A stretch of DNA of 64,000 nucleotides from Niveispirillum sp. SYP-B3756 (GTDB lineage Bacteria > Pseudomonadota > Alphaproteobacteria > Azospirillales > Azospirillaceae): the NCBI RefSeq assembly GCF_009495745.1, contig NZ_WIDQ01000002.1, forward strand, positions 1 through 64,000, read 5' to 3'. Below, one piece after another: positions 34,488-44,141 of this stretch. The number at the start of each line of letters is the position of its first letter. Within the stretch, counting starts at the first letter, position 1. The translations under genes were made by a program, and so were the position numbers. The notes beneath the pieces are model-generated. The model saw only the letters and a program-made list of their open reading frames with translations. It did no database searches and was not told where the DNA came from.

Positions 34488-35720
34488 TTAATTCGCGTGC
34501 CCCATCTTCGCAACACGATCAATCAGGGCTTGCTGACGCGGTAGGCAGACACGTGCGAGGTCATAGCGATCCACCACGGTCTGCCGGGCCGATTGGCGCA
34601 TCCCCTGGTATCGCTGGCCATGTTCCAACACCTCGCCCACCGCATGGGCAAGCCCTTCGTAATCGAAGAAATCGACCAGCAGCCCATTATGCCCGTGCTC
34701 AATCACCTCCTGTACCGGCGGCGTCGCACTGCCGATAATGGGCGCGCCACATGCCATAGCCTCCAACATCGACCAGGACAGCACAAACGGGTAGGTCAGA
34801 TAAACATGTGCCGCCGAAACCTGCATCAAGGCCGCGAATGTAGGATACGGAATATGCCCCACAAACGCGACGCGCGTAAGATCAATCCGATCTGAGACCT
34901 CGTTGAGGAATATCTCCTTCCAGGTTTTTCCCTCCGGCGCCTTGGAGCCATAGGAGACGCCGTCGCGCCCGACCACCACGAAAAAGGCATCCGGGGCCAA
35001 CTGCTGCATCAAAGGCAGGGCCCGCATGAAGCTGTGATAGCCGCGATAGGGCTCCAGATTGCGGTTAATGAAGGTCACCACCTTCATGCCTGGCCGCAAA
35101 ACAAGGTTACGACCGGCCAGCGTGACAGAGGCGTCGGGGTTGGGTCGCAATTGATCTGTATTGATCCCGTCATGCACCACCTCCACCTTCGGACGGGCAA
35201 AAGCGGGATAAGATGCGCGCTGCCATTCGGTTGGGCTGTATCCGGCATCCATCTGTTCCAGCGAAATTAACCCGCCGGAATTTTTTGTTCGAACCCGGGC
35301 ACCATTTTGCCACTGCGCCTGGGCAAATTCCGGATCGAAATTCACATCGCTGCCCTGGGCGGCGTAATAAAACTCAAGAAAATGCAACTGTGGCGCGCTT
35401 GGCCAGATATCGCGCAGAAACAGCATCTCTCCCCATCCAGGGTGCCCCACGATGATATCCGGCTGATAGCCGGCGGCCTTTAAGTCCGCCGCAGCCGTCG
35501 CACAGGCCTCACCGCGCAGTACTTTAGTTTCAAAATCGCTGACCCAAGGGTGAATGTTGGGAGAGGTTCCGCGATGCGGTCGATAGCGGATGAACCGGGG
35601 ACCAAGTATCTCCGTACCTTCGATCGCCAACGCCGTCACCTCATGGCCAGCCGCGATTAATGCCGGCACCAGCGATTTGAACTGACCTGGAAAATTCTGA
35701 TGAATGAACAGGATCTTCAT
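34488..35720 (-). CDS. GT4 glycosyltransferase of the surface-protein locus
   Basis: 410-residue GT-B enzyme. The N terminus is MKILFIHQNFPGQFKSL, and the acceptor domain has VGHPGWGEMLFLRDIWP. The donor domain carries NRNLEPYRGYHSFM, and the GT4 EX7E-type segment lies in LSWSMLEAMACGAPIIGS. It resembles glycosyltransferases commonly placed beside large secreted repeat proteins. The start lies about 100 bases after the giant gene, beyond a terminator hairpin. It may build the glycan on the secreted protein. Confidence 0.9.
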   Translation of the reverse strand: MKILFIHQNFPGQFKSLVPALIAAGHEVTALAIEGTEILGPRFIRYRPHRGTSPNIHPWVSDFETKVLRGEACATAAADLKAAGYQPDIIVGHPGWGEMLFLRDIWPSAPQLHFLEFYYAAQGSDVNFDPEFAQAQWQNGARVRTKNSGGLISLEQMDAGYSPTEWQRASYPAFARPKVEVVHDGINTDQLRPNPDASVTLAGRNLVLRPGMKVVTFINRNLEPYRGYHSFMRALPLMQQLAPDAFFVVVGRDGVSYGSKAPEGKTWKEIFLNEVSDRIDLTRVAFVGHIPYPTFAALMQVSAAHVYLTYPFVLSWSMLEAMACGAPIIGSATPPVQEVIEHGHNGLLVDFFDYEGLAHAVGEVLEHGQRYQGMRQSARQTVVDRYDLARVCLPRQQALIDRVAKMGHAN

Positions 35721-35737
35721 TGAAATTGTCTAACCAA

Positions 35738-35770
35738 AAAAGAAGCCCCGCCGCTCGCACGGCGGGGCTG
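35738..35770 (-). terminator. Intrinsic terminator/attenuator after the giant RTX gene
   Basis: Stem AGCCCCGCCG with CGGCGGGGCT (about 35744-35769), six-base loop, followed on the minus strand by TCTTTTTTGG. It lies between the giant gene and the GT4 gene in the same orientation, so most transcripts should stop here and read-through would give lower downstream expression. Confidence 0.85.
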
Positions 35771-35818
35771 AATGCCCTGGAAGGGGAGACCAATCGGTCT
35801 CCCCGATAGAGGGTAAGA

Positions 35819-38800
35819 TTAGAAGCTGAAGTCGTTGAAGCGGAAGTTGTCCAGCCAAGAAGCAGCCGTACCACCACCGTTCGTAACGCCGACCAGATCG
35901 ATCACCATGTCGTCAGCCTGGTTGAAGTCACCATCGCCATTCACGTCGATGAAGACGCGGAGGTTAGTGGTGCCCTGTTCCAGCTGAACAGCGACGCGAC
36001 GATCAACACCGCCATCGTCAAACAGGTCGGTCAGGGTAGAAGCGTTATCCACCGAAACCGGGTTGGAGTACTTAATAGCGGCCGTACCGGTGCCGGTGAA
36101 GCCGAAGGAGGACAGATCAATAACGTCAGTGTTGCCATCGAAGTTGGTGATCTCGTCACGGGTACCCAGGGTCGACTGGTCACGAGCGGTGTAAACCAGC
36201 TCGTAGCTGCCGACGCTGCCGCCAGCGTTGGACAGGGTCTGGGCATCCGCACCGCTCGTCTGAAGAACGCGGAACACCACGTCACCAGCGACAACAGTAC
36301 CGATGTCTTCCAAGTCGATGGACACGTCCGCCGCAGCGCCAACACCACCAACGGCGTTGTCGGAACCCAGATCCACCACGATCGTTGCGTCGTTGGCGTC
36401 GCCATCGGTGTCGTTGTTACCGTTGGTGAGGCCGAGAGCGGCGTTCAGCACGTTAGAGGTATCGGCCACCGAGATCACGATCTTGTCGACAGTGGTCGTG
36501 AAGCCGGTGACGATATCAGCCGTGCCGGTGGTCGCCTGGTTGAAACCGGACGATTCCGTCGCTGCCGATGCGCTGTAGATGATGCGGTCAACAACGCTGG
36601 CACCTTCGGTCAGGACAATGCTGTCCGCGCCGGCGCCACCAACGATGATGTCCTTGCCTTCGCCGCCGGTCAGCGTGTCAGCACCGCCACCGCCAGAGAT
36701 GGAGTCGTTACCGGCGCCACCGTTCAGACCATTGGCCGAGCTGCTGCCCGTAATGAAGTCAGCGATGGAAGAGCCAGTCACGTTCTCGAAGTTGCTCACG
36801 TTGACGGCGTTGACAACGGACGGGCTCGCACCCGTGCCGTATTCCTGCACCAGACCGCTTTCCAGATTAACAACGTTTTTGGCGCCGTTGGTCAGGGCAG
36901 AGACGTCGATGGTGTCGGAGGTATTGCCGCTCGAAGCAACCAGGGTCAACGAATTGGCGCTGCTCGACACCGTATCGCCGTTGAAGGTGTGCGTCGCAGT
37001 ACCCAGCGTCAGCGCACCCACGGTGAAGTTGGTAGCGGTGGTGACCGCACCAGCGTCAACCTTGTTCGCACCAGCGCCCAGGTTGAAGGTATGAGCAGCA
37101 GCCGTCTCCGCATCGGTGACGATGACGGTTTCGGCATTGGCGCTACCGGCAACCACGGTGAAGCTTGCACCGCCGACCACGTTCATGAAGCGGGCGAAGA
37201 CCTGGCTGGCATCCGCCGTGCTGGCCACCGAGGTACCGCGCAGAACATTGGTAGCGCCAGAAGCGGTACCGTTCGGATCAGCAAACTCGTTGGTCGGGTT
37301 GTTATTGGAAGCCTCGGCAGAGAAGTTGATCGTCGTGTTCAGCGTCACCGCCGACAGATCAATCGTGTTCACACCGGTGCCACCGAAGTAACGCTCAACA
37401 TTGGTGGCCTGATCGACGCGATCCTGCGTGCTGTTGTTCAGGTTGTTGTCGCTGTTGCCATCGACGATCACCAGATCAGCACCGGTACCGGAGTTCACCA
37501 CCACATTGACGCGGCCCGTTTCAGCCCGATAGTCCAGGATGTCGTCGCCGGCACCCAGATCAAACTTGAACAGGTTGACGTTGACCGACGTGGTCGTCGC
37601 CGCACCGTAAGCGGAAGCCAAGCCAATGGCAGTAGCCGTAGCAGAGGCGCGGGTGTTGGACATCGCATTGTCGAGGATGACGCGGTCAGAGCCGGTCGAA
37701 CCATTGACCTTCTCAACCTCGGTCAGGCCGGTAACGGTCAGACGCTCGGTGCCAACACCGTTGCCGGTGACAGCGATGCCGCCAGCATTCAGCGTGCCAC
37801 CGCCCAGGGTAGCGAGAACCGTAACCGCACCACCGTAGTTAACGGTAGCACCAGCAATGGCAGACACATCCAGCGTATCGTCAGCGGTGCCGGTAGCAGC
37901 ATTAGAGATGTTGAGCTGCTCGACGCTCACCAGACGATCGGTGCCGCCGCCAGCCAGAGCGACCGTATCGGTGTCAGCCGCAGCTTCCACAGAGATGGTC
38001 ATGGCCGGACGACCAGCAGCCGCCAGAGCGGAGTGGTCATAAGAGACCGTATCAGCACCATTGGTACCCTGGCTGCCCAGGTTAATGGTGTTGAAGGAAG
38101 CATACTGGCTGGCATCCAGGTTGACGGTGTCATTGGCGTTGCCACCAATCACATTCTCAACACCGGTGACATTGAGAACCGCGTAGTTGCTTTCGTTGGC
38201 GTCAGCAACGTCGCCGTCATTGTTCAGATCAACCGTACGGGTAACAGCGTTACCGGTGCTCGTCAGATTGACGGTCACGCCTTCGCTGGCCAGCATCGCG
38301 GTGTTCGGCGAAGCCGTGGTCACCACGTTGATACGGTTGGACAGCGCCGAGACATCCAGCGTATCGGTCACGGTCTGCGAGGCGTTACCGATGGTACGAA
38401 CCTGTTCAATACCGCTGAACTGGGTCGTGCCAACAGTCGTGGTGCCATCGACAGACGTAACAGTACCCTTGCCCTTGCCCAGCAGATCATCGCCCGCATC
38501 CACGGCAACCGTGAAGGCAGTGGTGGCGGTGAACAGGTCGCGCTTGAACAGCAGGGTGTCTTCGAAGGTGGTGCCGGTCAGGTCGCCGCCACCAACAATG
38601 GTGTCAGTACCCTTGGAACCATAGAAATCGTCGTCACCGGTACCGCCCGACAGGCTGTCATTACCGTTGCCGCCGATCAACAGATCGTCACCATGCAGAC
38701 CGTTCGCCTGAGCGTCCTTGCCCGTCAGCGTGCTGCCGGCATTGCTGGCGGTCAGCAGCACAGACTTGCTGTCAGCCGAGGTGAAGGTGTTGACGGTCGC

Positions 38801-41800
38801 CGGCTCACCAACGAACAGCACGTTGTCAGCGGTGAAACCGCCGTTACGGGCATCGTAGTTCAACAGCGTGATCTGGTTGCTCGAAGAAGCAGCGTTGCTG
38901 ACCGTTGCGCCGTTCACCAGCAAGGTCGCCGTCGGGGCCGAACCACCGGAGCCGTTCACCAGGGTGAAGGTCGGGGCCATCATGAAGACGTCTTCGTCAC
39001 CGGAAATCAGCAGCGTGTTGACGACGTTGCCGTCGACAGTGGCCGTGTCCAGCGAAGCCGTCAGCTTACCAGCGGAACCGCCGGCATCACCGTTATTGAT
39101 GGCGTCGCGGATTTCCTGCAGGCGGGCGGTTTCGCTACCACCAGCCAGCTTCACCGTGAAGGACTGACCATTCACCGTGACGGTGACGGTATCGTCAACG
39201 TTCAGATCCGTGAAGCGAGCTTCGTAAACCTGGCCATTGACCAGACCGGTGCTGACATTGCCAGCAGCGTCGGTGGTGAAACCAACGGCCAGCTTCTCAC
39301 CTTCGAGGGTCAGAGCCGTGTTGGTGGTGTTCACGCCCGTGTTGGTCGCACGGTCGGCATAGGTCTGGAAGACCAGACGGTCCTGCTCGTCCGTGGTCAC
39401 CGCGGCGGTGCCCTGGGTGATCGGACCGAGGGTAACCGGCAGAGCCGTACCGGAAACCGAGGTCACGCCCGGAGCGGTCGCCACGCGGCCGACAGAGTCG
39501 GTGAAGCGGATGGTGGTCGCATCCACGGCGGTAACCGTCACACCCGCCGGCAGCGCGCCGGAGAGGATGGAGACGATACCGGCCAGATCGGTTGCCGCAG
39601 CCACATTGACATTGATCGTGCCAACGCCCGCCAACTGGAAGGACACCGCACCAACATCATCAACACGGGTCAGATCCGTGAAGGTGAAGTTGATGGTGGT
39701 CGGCGAACCGGGGATCGTGGTGCCCTTAACAGCGAAATCCTGCGTGAACAGGCCAGCACCAGAGGCGTCGGTGTCCCAGATGCCGTCATTGTTGGCATCA
39801 AGCTGACGATGAACGACGTCCACGCCGTCGCCAGCCTGGAACACGAACGTATCGTTGCCACGACCGCCCGACAGGCTGTCAGCACCACCGCGACCTTCGA
39901 TCACGTCGTTGCCGGTGTTGGCATACAGAACGTTGGAAACATCCGTGCCGCGCAGAGCCAAGTTGGCATTGATGCCAGCGAAATTCTGCTGCGACTTGAC
40001 GTTGATGTCGTTCTTGTTGGAACCATCAACATCATAATCCAGCGAGCCCAGGCCCGTGGCGATCACATTCTCGGTATTGAGAATGACAGAGCTGGAAGCA
40101 CCGGTCTTGTAGTTGGTCTGATCAGCAGTGCCGGCCTTGTTGGAGCCGCCATAGCCGCGGAACTCAGCCGTCGTGGCCGAAGTACCAACGCCCAGATCAA
40201 TACGGACGGTATTGTCGGTGGTCTGCGCCGTCAGAGCGGCCGTTTCACCGGCATTGTCCTTTTCACCCGCCCAGGTCGCACCGGCCAGACGCCCGGCAGT
40301 GAAATTGGTCAGGAACAGGCTGTCGGTACCAGCACCGCCGTCAATGGAACCACCGTCCATTTCAAAAACGATGCTGTCGTCGCCGGCGCCGCCAAGCAGG
40401 GTATCACGGCCATCATTCACCACGTTGGTGGTGGCGTTGACATTGAGATTGAGACCACCCGTGGCGTTCAGCAGGTTGGCATTGTTCTGCTGACGCAGCA
40501 GGTAACCAAGGTTACCGCCGAACAGCACGTCGTTACCCGCACCGCCGTCGACCGAGTCATTGTCGTAACCGGCAACGATGATGTTGTTTTCGGCGCTGCC
40601 ATTGACAATCAGCTGAGCCGTGGTGCCAATACCAAAATTCTTATCGGCATCAGCGTCACGGGTGAAGCCATCCACGCGGCTGTCGGTCGCACGGCCACCA
40701 ATCTTGGTGTCGATCTGATCGATCGCCTGATACAGGTTACCCGAGGCGTCGAGGTTTTCGACATCCTTCAGCGCAGCCAGCTGCACGCCGGAACGGGTGG
40801 TGACATTACCGTTATCGGTGTTACCACCAACCTGCAGGTTAACCGTGGTTGCTTCGTCATCATCCGACGCTTCCAGCAACAGCCAGTCGGAGTCCTGCGA
40901 GGCCTTGTCGTCGTAGGTATTGCCACCGTCAATGGAGAGGGTGCCATTGCCGTCGGTCGAGTCCAGCTTGGACATTTCAGCAAAGAACAGGTCAGCGTTA
41001 CGGCCGCCATAGAGCTGGTCGCTTCCACCACCACGCGCCTGCGCAACGCCACCGCCAACGAGGAAGTCGTTACCGATACCGCCGAAAATGGTGTCGGCAC
41101 CCAGGCCGCCCAGCACGATCGAACCGTTGGTCGTGACGCCGTCGCCGGCATAACCCGTACCATCATAGGCGATGTCGCCCAGGAAGTTCTTGGTGGTGTC
41201 GGTCTGGTTCAGCGGATTGCGGGAGTATGCATCCACAACTTCGAAGTTCTTCGCGGTGAAGATCTTGGAAGCGGAGACATTGTTCTCTACGCCGTTGGCA
41301 TCGATCTTGCCGTTGCCATTCAGGTCGATACCACGAACCTGGTTCGCGGAATTGGTCAGGTCGATACGCAGGTCGGTGTTACCCGTCAGACGCAGCGTGT
41401 CAAAGCCAGCACCACCGTCAGCGGTGACATTGGCACCGGTCACGCCACCACCGACATCGGTCATGTTGACCGTAACCTTGTCAGCATTGGCCGTCGCAGC
41501 GCCAGACACGGTGATGGCAGCAGCAGCAGCCACACCGTCGTTCAGGCGCACCGGGGTGCCGGTCGCCAGCACGGCGCCGGTATCACCCAGCAGCGACACC
41601 TTGAAGCCTTCAACACCTTCGCTGACGCCATCAGCCTTCGGGGTCAGCGTGATCGTACCGGTGGTCTCACCGGCCTTGATCGTGACCGTGCCCGTCATGG
41701 CGCTGAAGTCGTTCTGGTCGACCTTCGAAACCAGACCACCCATGTCGTCAGCAGAAATCAGGTAGCTGATGGTGGTGTCGGTCGTGGCCGGCAGCTTCAG

Positions 41801-42427
41801 GGTAACGGTGAAGCTGACCTCCGAGCCTTCCGTAGCGGCGGCCGGCGAGCTGATGGAATAGCCCTGCGTACCGGTCGGGAACGCGCGGCCTTCGTAGATA
41901 CCGTTGTTGTAATAATGGAAGCGGGCAGCTTCCACACCGGTATAGCCACCAAAGGTATTGCCGGCAGCCAGATAGTCCGCCAGATCCTTGTTCGCGGCCA
42001 AGTACGCGGCACCGTCAAACGCAGAGGCGACGCGGTTTTCGGTCACGCCATAGGTGGTGAAGTGCTGGTACAGAGCCACCGGGTCGGTGACGCCATTGGC
42101 AGCGAGATCAGGGTTGCTAGCGGCATAGATGGCAGCGTTGAACTGCGCCGCCGTGAAAATGGAACGGCCTTCGAAAATACCGAACTGCACATAGTGCAGG
42201 GTCAGCTGCGCCGGCGTGGTCAGACCAGCTTCGGCCAGGTCAGGATTGTTGGCAGCGTAAACCGCGGGATTGAAAGCTTCCGAGAAGGCACGGCCTTCGT
42301 GCACACCGTACTGCTCCCAGTGCGCCAGCCCAGAGGACAACACACCAGCCTTAACGGCTTCGGCGACGTCCGGGTTCTGGGACAGGTAGTACGCCTCATT
42401 AAAGAGGGAGCTCAACGTGACAGCCAT
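35819..42427 (-). CDS. Giant secreted Calx-beta/RTX surface protein (S-layer-like)
   Basis: 2202 residues, acidic, no signal peptide, exported by type I secretion (inference from RTX motifs and the adjacent transporter). Residues 9-183 hold four YYL-NPDV repeats; 188-298 a Calx-beta domain (TEGSEVSFTVTL...DDMGG). Clusters of GGxGxDxx RTX motifs recur, e.g. GGLGADTIFGGIGNDFLVGG near 430, GGNGNDSLSGGTGDD mid-protein and GGAGNDSISGGGGADTLTGG near the C end. EF-like loops (DLNGNGKID, DVNGDGDFN) add calcium sites. The C terminus, WLDNFRFNDFSF, could be the export signal. Few rare codons and few TCA/TTA/CTA codons suggest high expression. RsaA-type S-layer or a large adhesin are the alternatives. 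Confidence 0.92.
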   Translation of the reverse strand: MAVTLSSLFNEAYYLSQNPDVAEAVKAGVLSSGLAHWEQYGVHEGRAFSEAFNPAVYAANNPDLAEAGLTTPAQLTLHYVQFGIFEGRSIFTAAQFNAAIYAASNPDLAANGVTDPVALYQHFTTYGVTENRVASAFDGAAYLAANKDLADYLAAGNTFGGYTGVEAARFHYYNNGIYEGRAFPTGTQGYSISSPAAATEGSEVSFTVTLKLPATTDTTISYLISADDMGGLVSKVDQNDFSAMTGTVTIKAGETTGTITLTPKADGVSEGVEGFKVSLLGDTGAVLATGTPVRLNDGVAAAAAITVSGAATANADKVTVNMTDVGGGVTGANVTADGGAGFDTLRLTGNTDLRIDLTNSANQVRGIDLNGNGKIDANGVENNVSASKIFTAKNFEVVDAYSRNPLNQTDTTKNFLGDIAYDGTGYAGDGVTTNGSIVLGGLGADTIFGGIGNDFLVGGGVAQARGGGSDQLYGGRNADLFFAEMSKLDSTDGNGTLSIDGGNTYDDKASQDSDWLLLEASDDDEATTVNLQVGGNTDNGNVTTRSGVQLAALKDVENLDASGNLYQAIDQIDTKIGGRATDSRVDGFTRDADADKNFGIGTTAQLIVNGSAENNIIVAGYDNDSVDGGAGNDVLFGGNLGYLLRQQNNANLLNATGGLNLNVNATTNVVNDGRDTLLGGAGDDSIVFEMDGGSIDGGAGTDSLFLTNFTAGRLAGATWAGEKDNAGETAALTAQTTDNTVRIDLGVGTSATTAEFRGYGGSNKAGTADQTNYKTGASSSVILNTENVIATGLGSLDYDVDGSNKNDINVKSQQNFAGINANLALRGTDVSNVLYANTGNDVIEGRGGADSLSGGRGNDTFVFQAGDGVDVVHRQLDANNDGIWDTDASGAGLFTQDFAVKGTTIPGSPTTINFTFTDLTRVDDVGAVSFQLAGVGTINVNVAAATDLAGIVSILSGALPAGVTVTAVDATTIRFTDSVGRVATAPGVTSVSGTALPVTLGPITQGTAAVTTDEQDRLVFQTYADRATNTGVNTTNTALTLEGEKLAVGFTTDAAGNVSTGLVNGQVYEARFTDLNVDDTVTVTVNGQSFTVKLAGGSETARLQEIRDAINNGDAGGSAGKLTASLDTATVDGNVVNTLLISGDEDVFMMAPTFTLVNGSGGSAPTATLLVNGATVSNAASSSNQITLLNYDARNGGFTADNVLFVGEPATVNTFTSADSKSVLLTASNAGSTLTGKDAQANGLHGDDLLIGGNGNDSLSGGTGDDDFYGSKGTDTIVGGGDLTGTTFEDTLLFKRDLFTATTAFTVAVDAGDDLLGKGKGTVTSVDGTTTVGTTQFSGIEQVRTIGNASQTVTDTLDVSALSNRINVVTTASPNTAMLASEGVTVNLTSTGNAVTRTVDLNNDGDVADANESNYAVLNVTGVENVIGGNANDTVNLDASQYASFNTINLGSQGTNGADTVSYDHSALAAAGRPAMTISVEAAADTDTVALAGGGTDRLVSVEQLNISNAATGTADDTLDVSAIAGATVNYGGAVTVLATLGGGTLNAGGIAVTGNGVGTERLTVTGLTEVEKVNGSTGSDRVILDNAMSNTRASATATAIGLASAYGAATTTSVNVNLFKFDLGAGDDILDYRAETGRVNVVVNSGTGADLVIVDGNSDNNLNNSTQDRVDQATNVERYFGGTGVNTIDLSAVTLNTTINFSAEASNNNPTNEFADPNGTASGATNVLRGTSVASTADASQVFARFMNVVGGASFTVVAGSANAETVIVTDAETAAAHTFNLGAGANKVDAGAVTTATNFTVGALTLGTATHTFNGDTVSSSANSLTLVASSGNTSDTIDVSALTNGAKNVVNLESGLVQEYGTGASPSVVNAVNVSNFENVTGSSIADFITGSSSANGLNGGAGNDSISGGGGADTLTGGEGKDIIVGGAGADSIVLTEGASVVDRIIYSASAATESSGFNQATTGTADIVTGFTTTVDKIVISVADTSNVLNAALGLTNGNNDTDGDANDATIVVDLGSDNAVGGVGAAADVSIDLEDIGTVVAGDVVFRVLQTSGADAQTLSNAGGSVGSYELVYTARDQSTLGTRDEITNFDGNTDVIDLSSFGFTGTGTAAIKYSNPVSVDNASTLTDLFDDGGVDRRVAVQLEQGTTNLRVFIDVNGDGDFNQADDMVIDLVGVTNGGGTAASWLDNFRFNDFSF
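41879..42403 (-). repeat. Four YYL-NPDV protein repeats (giant protein N terminus)
   Basis: Units begin near LFNEAYYLSQNPDVAEA, AFNPAVYAANNPDLAEA, QFNAAIYAASNPDLAAN and AFDGAAYLAANKDLADY, each ending in G(V/I)xE(G/N)R. They are the same family as the repeats at 27474-27992 but N-terminal here. Confidence 0.85.
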
Positions 42428-42948
42428 CTAGATTCTCCGTAGGTTGGCTAACTTGCCTGACCGAAATGCTGAAAAACGGGTGGAGTTGAGCAAGCCAAAG
42501 GGCAATTTACAACCGAAATTCCGGCTGCATATGACGAGAGAAGATACTCAGCGGCCGGCTGACCGACCGCGAAATGCGGGGGCAACGACCAGAGGAAGGC
42601 ATTTTGCTCACTGAAAACACGCCCGTTAGACCCTTATTCGTTCAAGCGTAGTAGGTTCTTTAAGCGAGGCTGCTCTTATACGCAAGAGCCAAATGAGCGC
42701 GGGAATCCGCGAAAACCCGACTTTGTTAAGCAACTCGCTAACATGAGGTCGCTGTTCAGGGGGCATGTGGGCGCTCTTTATGCCATCACATTGTTAATAA
42801 AGGATTTTTCTGGTGGGAGCGCTACAATGCAAAATTGCCACAGGCCGGCGCGAAAAAAGCAGGCTTGAGGATCAATTCACCGCGGCATCCGCTTTAAGCC
42901 CACGAGAATCCACCTGATGGTCGCGGGGGCAGACGGGAGAGCCCCTGC
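42428..42948 (-). promoter_or_regulatory. Long upstream region of the giant protein gene
   Basis: 521 bases without a supported gene. It must hold the promoter of the giant gene and possibly a long 5' leader. GGAG lies eight bases before the ATG at 42427. On the minus strand AT-rich patches occur around 42640-42700 (TTGCGTATAAGAG) and 42785-42830 (CCTTTATTAACAATG), but no well-spaced -35/-10 pair is convincing. The end of the GT2 gene at 42949 also falls here, and a 117-codon frame at 42872 is its shadow. Confidence 0.35.
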
Positions 42949-43902
42949 TCAAGCCCGCAAGTAGAAGCCAATTGTCCGAATCACGCCTGACAGACGAAAG
43001 CCGTGGCGAATCATTCGCAAACGGCGCGCCAGGAAGCCCTGGTGTGGCAGGAAACGGAAGGCGGCGAGGGTATTGGCACGAGCGCGAGGTAATTCTGCTC
43101 CATGCAGCCGATGCAACGCATCCGCCTGAGCATAAAGCCGATCCATCCACGCCAGGAAACGCTGCTGGTTGGCGCGAAACCGACCGCTGCGAATCTTGTC
43201 CCGAATAGCAGAAGCCGCCGACCATGGCTTCGCGCCAACCGCGTTATTTCCATGCTGGCGGTAGTCAATCAGACATTCCGGCATCGTTATGATTCTGCCA
43301 CGGGCTGCACAAACCAACGCCAGCCACCAATCATGCATCAGCGATTCCGTCGGGACATTACAACCGATTCGACAGGCGGCCCGATTGATCCCCATGGCGC
43401 AACCCGTGACGACATTCTCCGTCAGCAGACGATGGAAGGCGGCCCCGGCCTTTGCATCCATCCCCTGGAACCGTCGGAAACTGGGATTGATCACCATGCC
43501 GTCGGCATCCACCACCGCCAGATCACAGAAGGCAAGCAAGGGCGTTTCGGCGCTGGTTTCCGCTTCCGCCCTGATCAGCGCGGCCACCGTTGTACCGACC
43601 TTTTCGGGATGCCAGAGATCGTCCTGGTCGGCGAACAGAATATAGGGCGCATCCGCTGCGGTCATCAGTCGGGTGAAATTAGCCGCGGCCCCACCCGCCG
43701 GCTGATCCATTTCCAATATCGACACACGGTCGGGATCACGCGCCTTCCACGCTTCAACCAAGGCCAGGGTACCATCACTGGAACCATCATCCCGCACCAG
43801 GACGCGGTAATCCCGATCCAACTGCGCCTCAATCGACGCGATCAACGCGGGCAGGTAGGTCTCACCATTGTAGGTCGCCAGGAGGATGTCGGTGCGGGCC
43901 AT
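42949..43902 (-). CDS. GT2 glycosyltransferase, rhamnosyltransferase-like
   Basis: 317-residue GT-A enzyme. The N terminus TDILLATYNGETYLPALIAS, the DDGSSDGT motif and the FADQDDLWHPEKV block match the RgpB/WbbL-like rhamnosyltransferase group. MHDWWLALVCAA and IDYRQHGNNAVG are also typical of that group. It is transcribed towards the giant-protein gene and divergent from the next GT2. It may use the dTDP-rhamnose made by the rfb genes at 45300-48701 for capsule or for the glycosylated surface protein. Confidence 0.88.
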   Translation of the reverse strand: MARTDILLATYNGETYLPALIASIEAQLDRDYRVLVRDDGSSDGTLALVEAWKARDPDRVSILEMDQPAGGAAANFTRLMTAADAPYILFADQDDLWHPEKVGTTVAALIRAEAETSAETPLLAFCDLAVVDADGMVINPSFRRFQGMDAKAGAAFHRLLTENVVTGCAMGINRAACRIGCNVPTESLMHDWWLALVCAARGRIITMPECLIDYRQHGNNAVGAKPWSAASAIRDKIRSGRFRANQQRFLAWMDRLYAQADALHRLHGAELPRARANTLAAFRFLPHQGFLARRLRMIRHGFRLSGVIRTIGFYLRA

Positions 43903-44141
43903 GATCTTCAGTCAGAAACGGAAAAGGAAAATGTGGACAGACCACAATGCTGGACTGTGGCGTGAAACAGGGGCAGGGCGGAAGCCCTACTTGCAGACGG
44001 CTTTCGAATGCCTGCCCTCCGCTCCACCCTATCCCCAGCTAGACGTGCGGGAGACCTGCGGTACCCCGACGCGCGATTGACCAATGCTCCCCCCGCGCCT
44101 AGACAAGGCAAACAGCCGAAGCCCTGGAGATAGAGTCGCAA

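Noticed and set aside
36989-42442. Open frame of 1817 codons on the plus strand, antisense to the giant RTX gene
   Set aside because: It mirrors the RTX gene's codon bias (few TCA, TTA and CTA codons leave few antisense stops). The translation is low-complexity Arg/Gly/Val text with no domain, and the RTX frame has clear domains.
42872-43225. 117-codon minus-strand frame near the GT2 gene
   Set aside because: Out-of-frame shadow of the glycosyltransferase.
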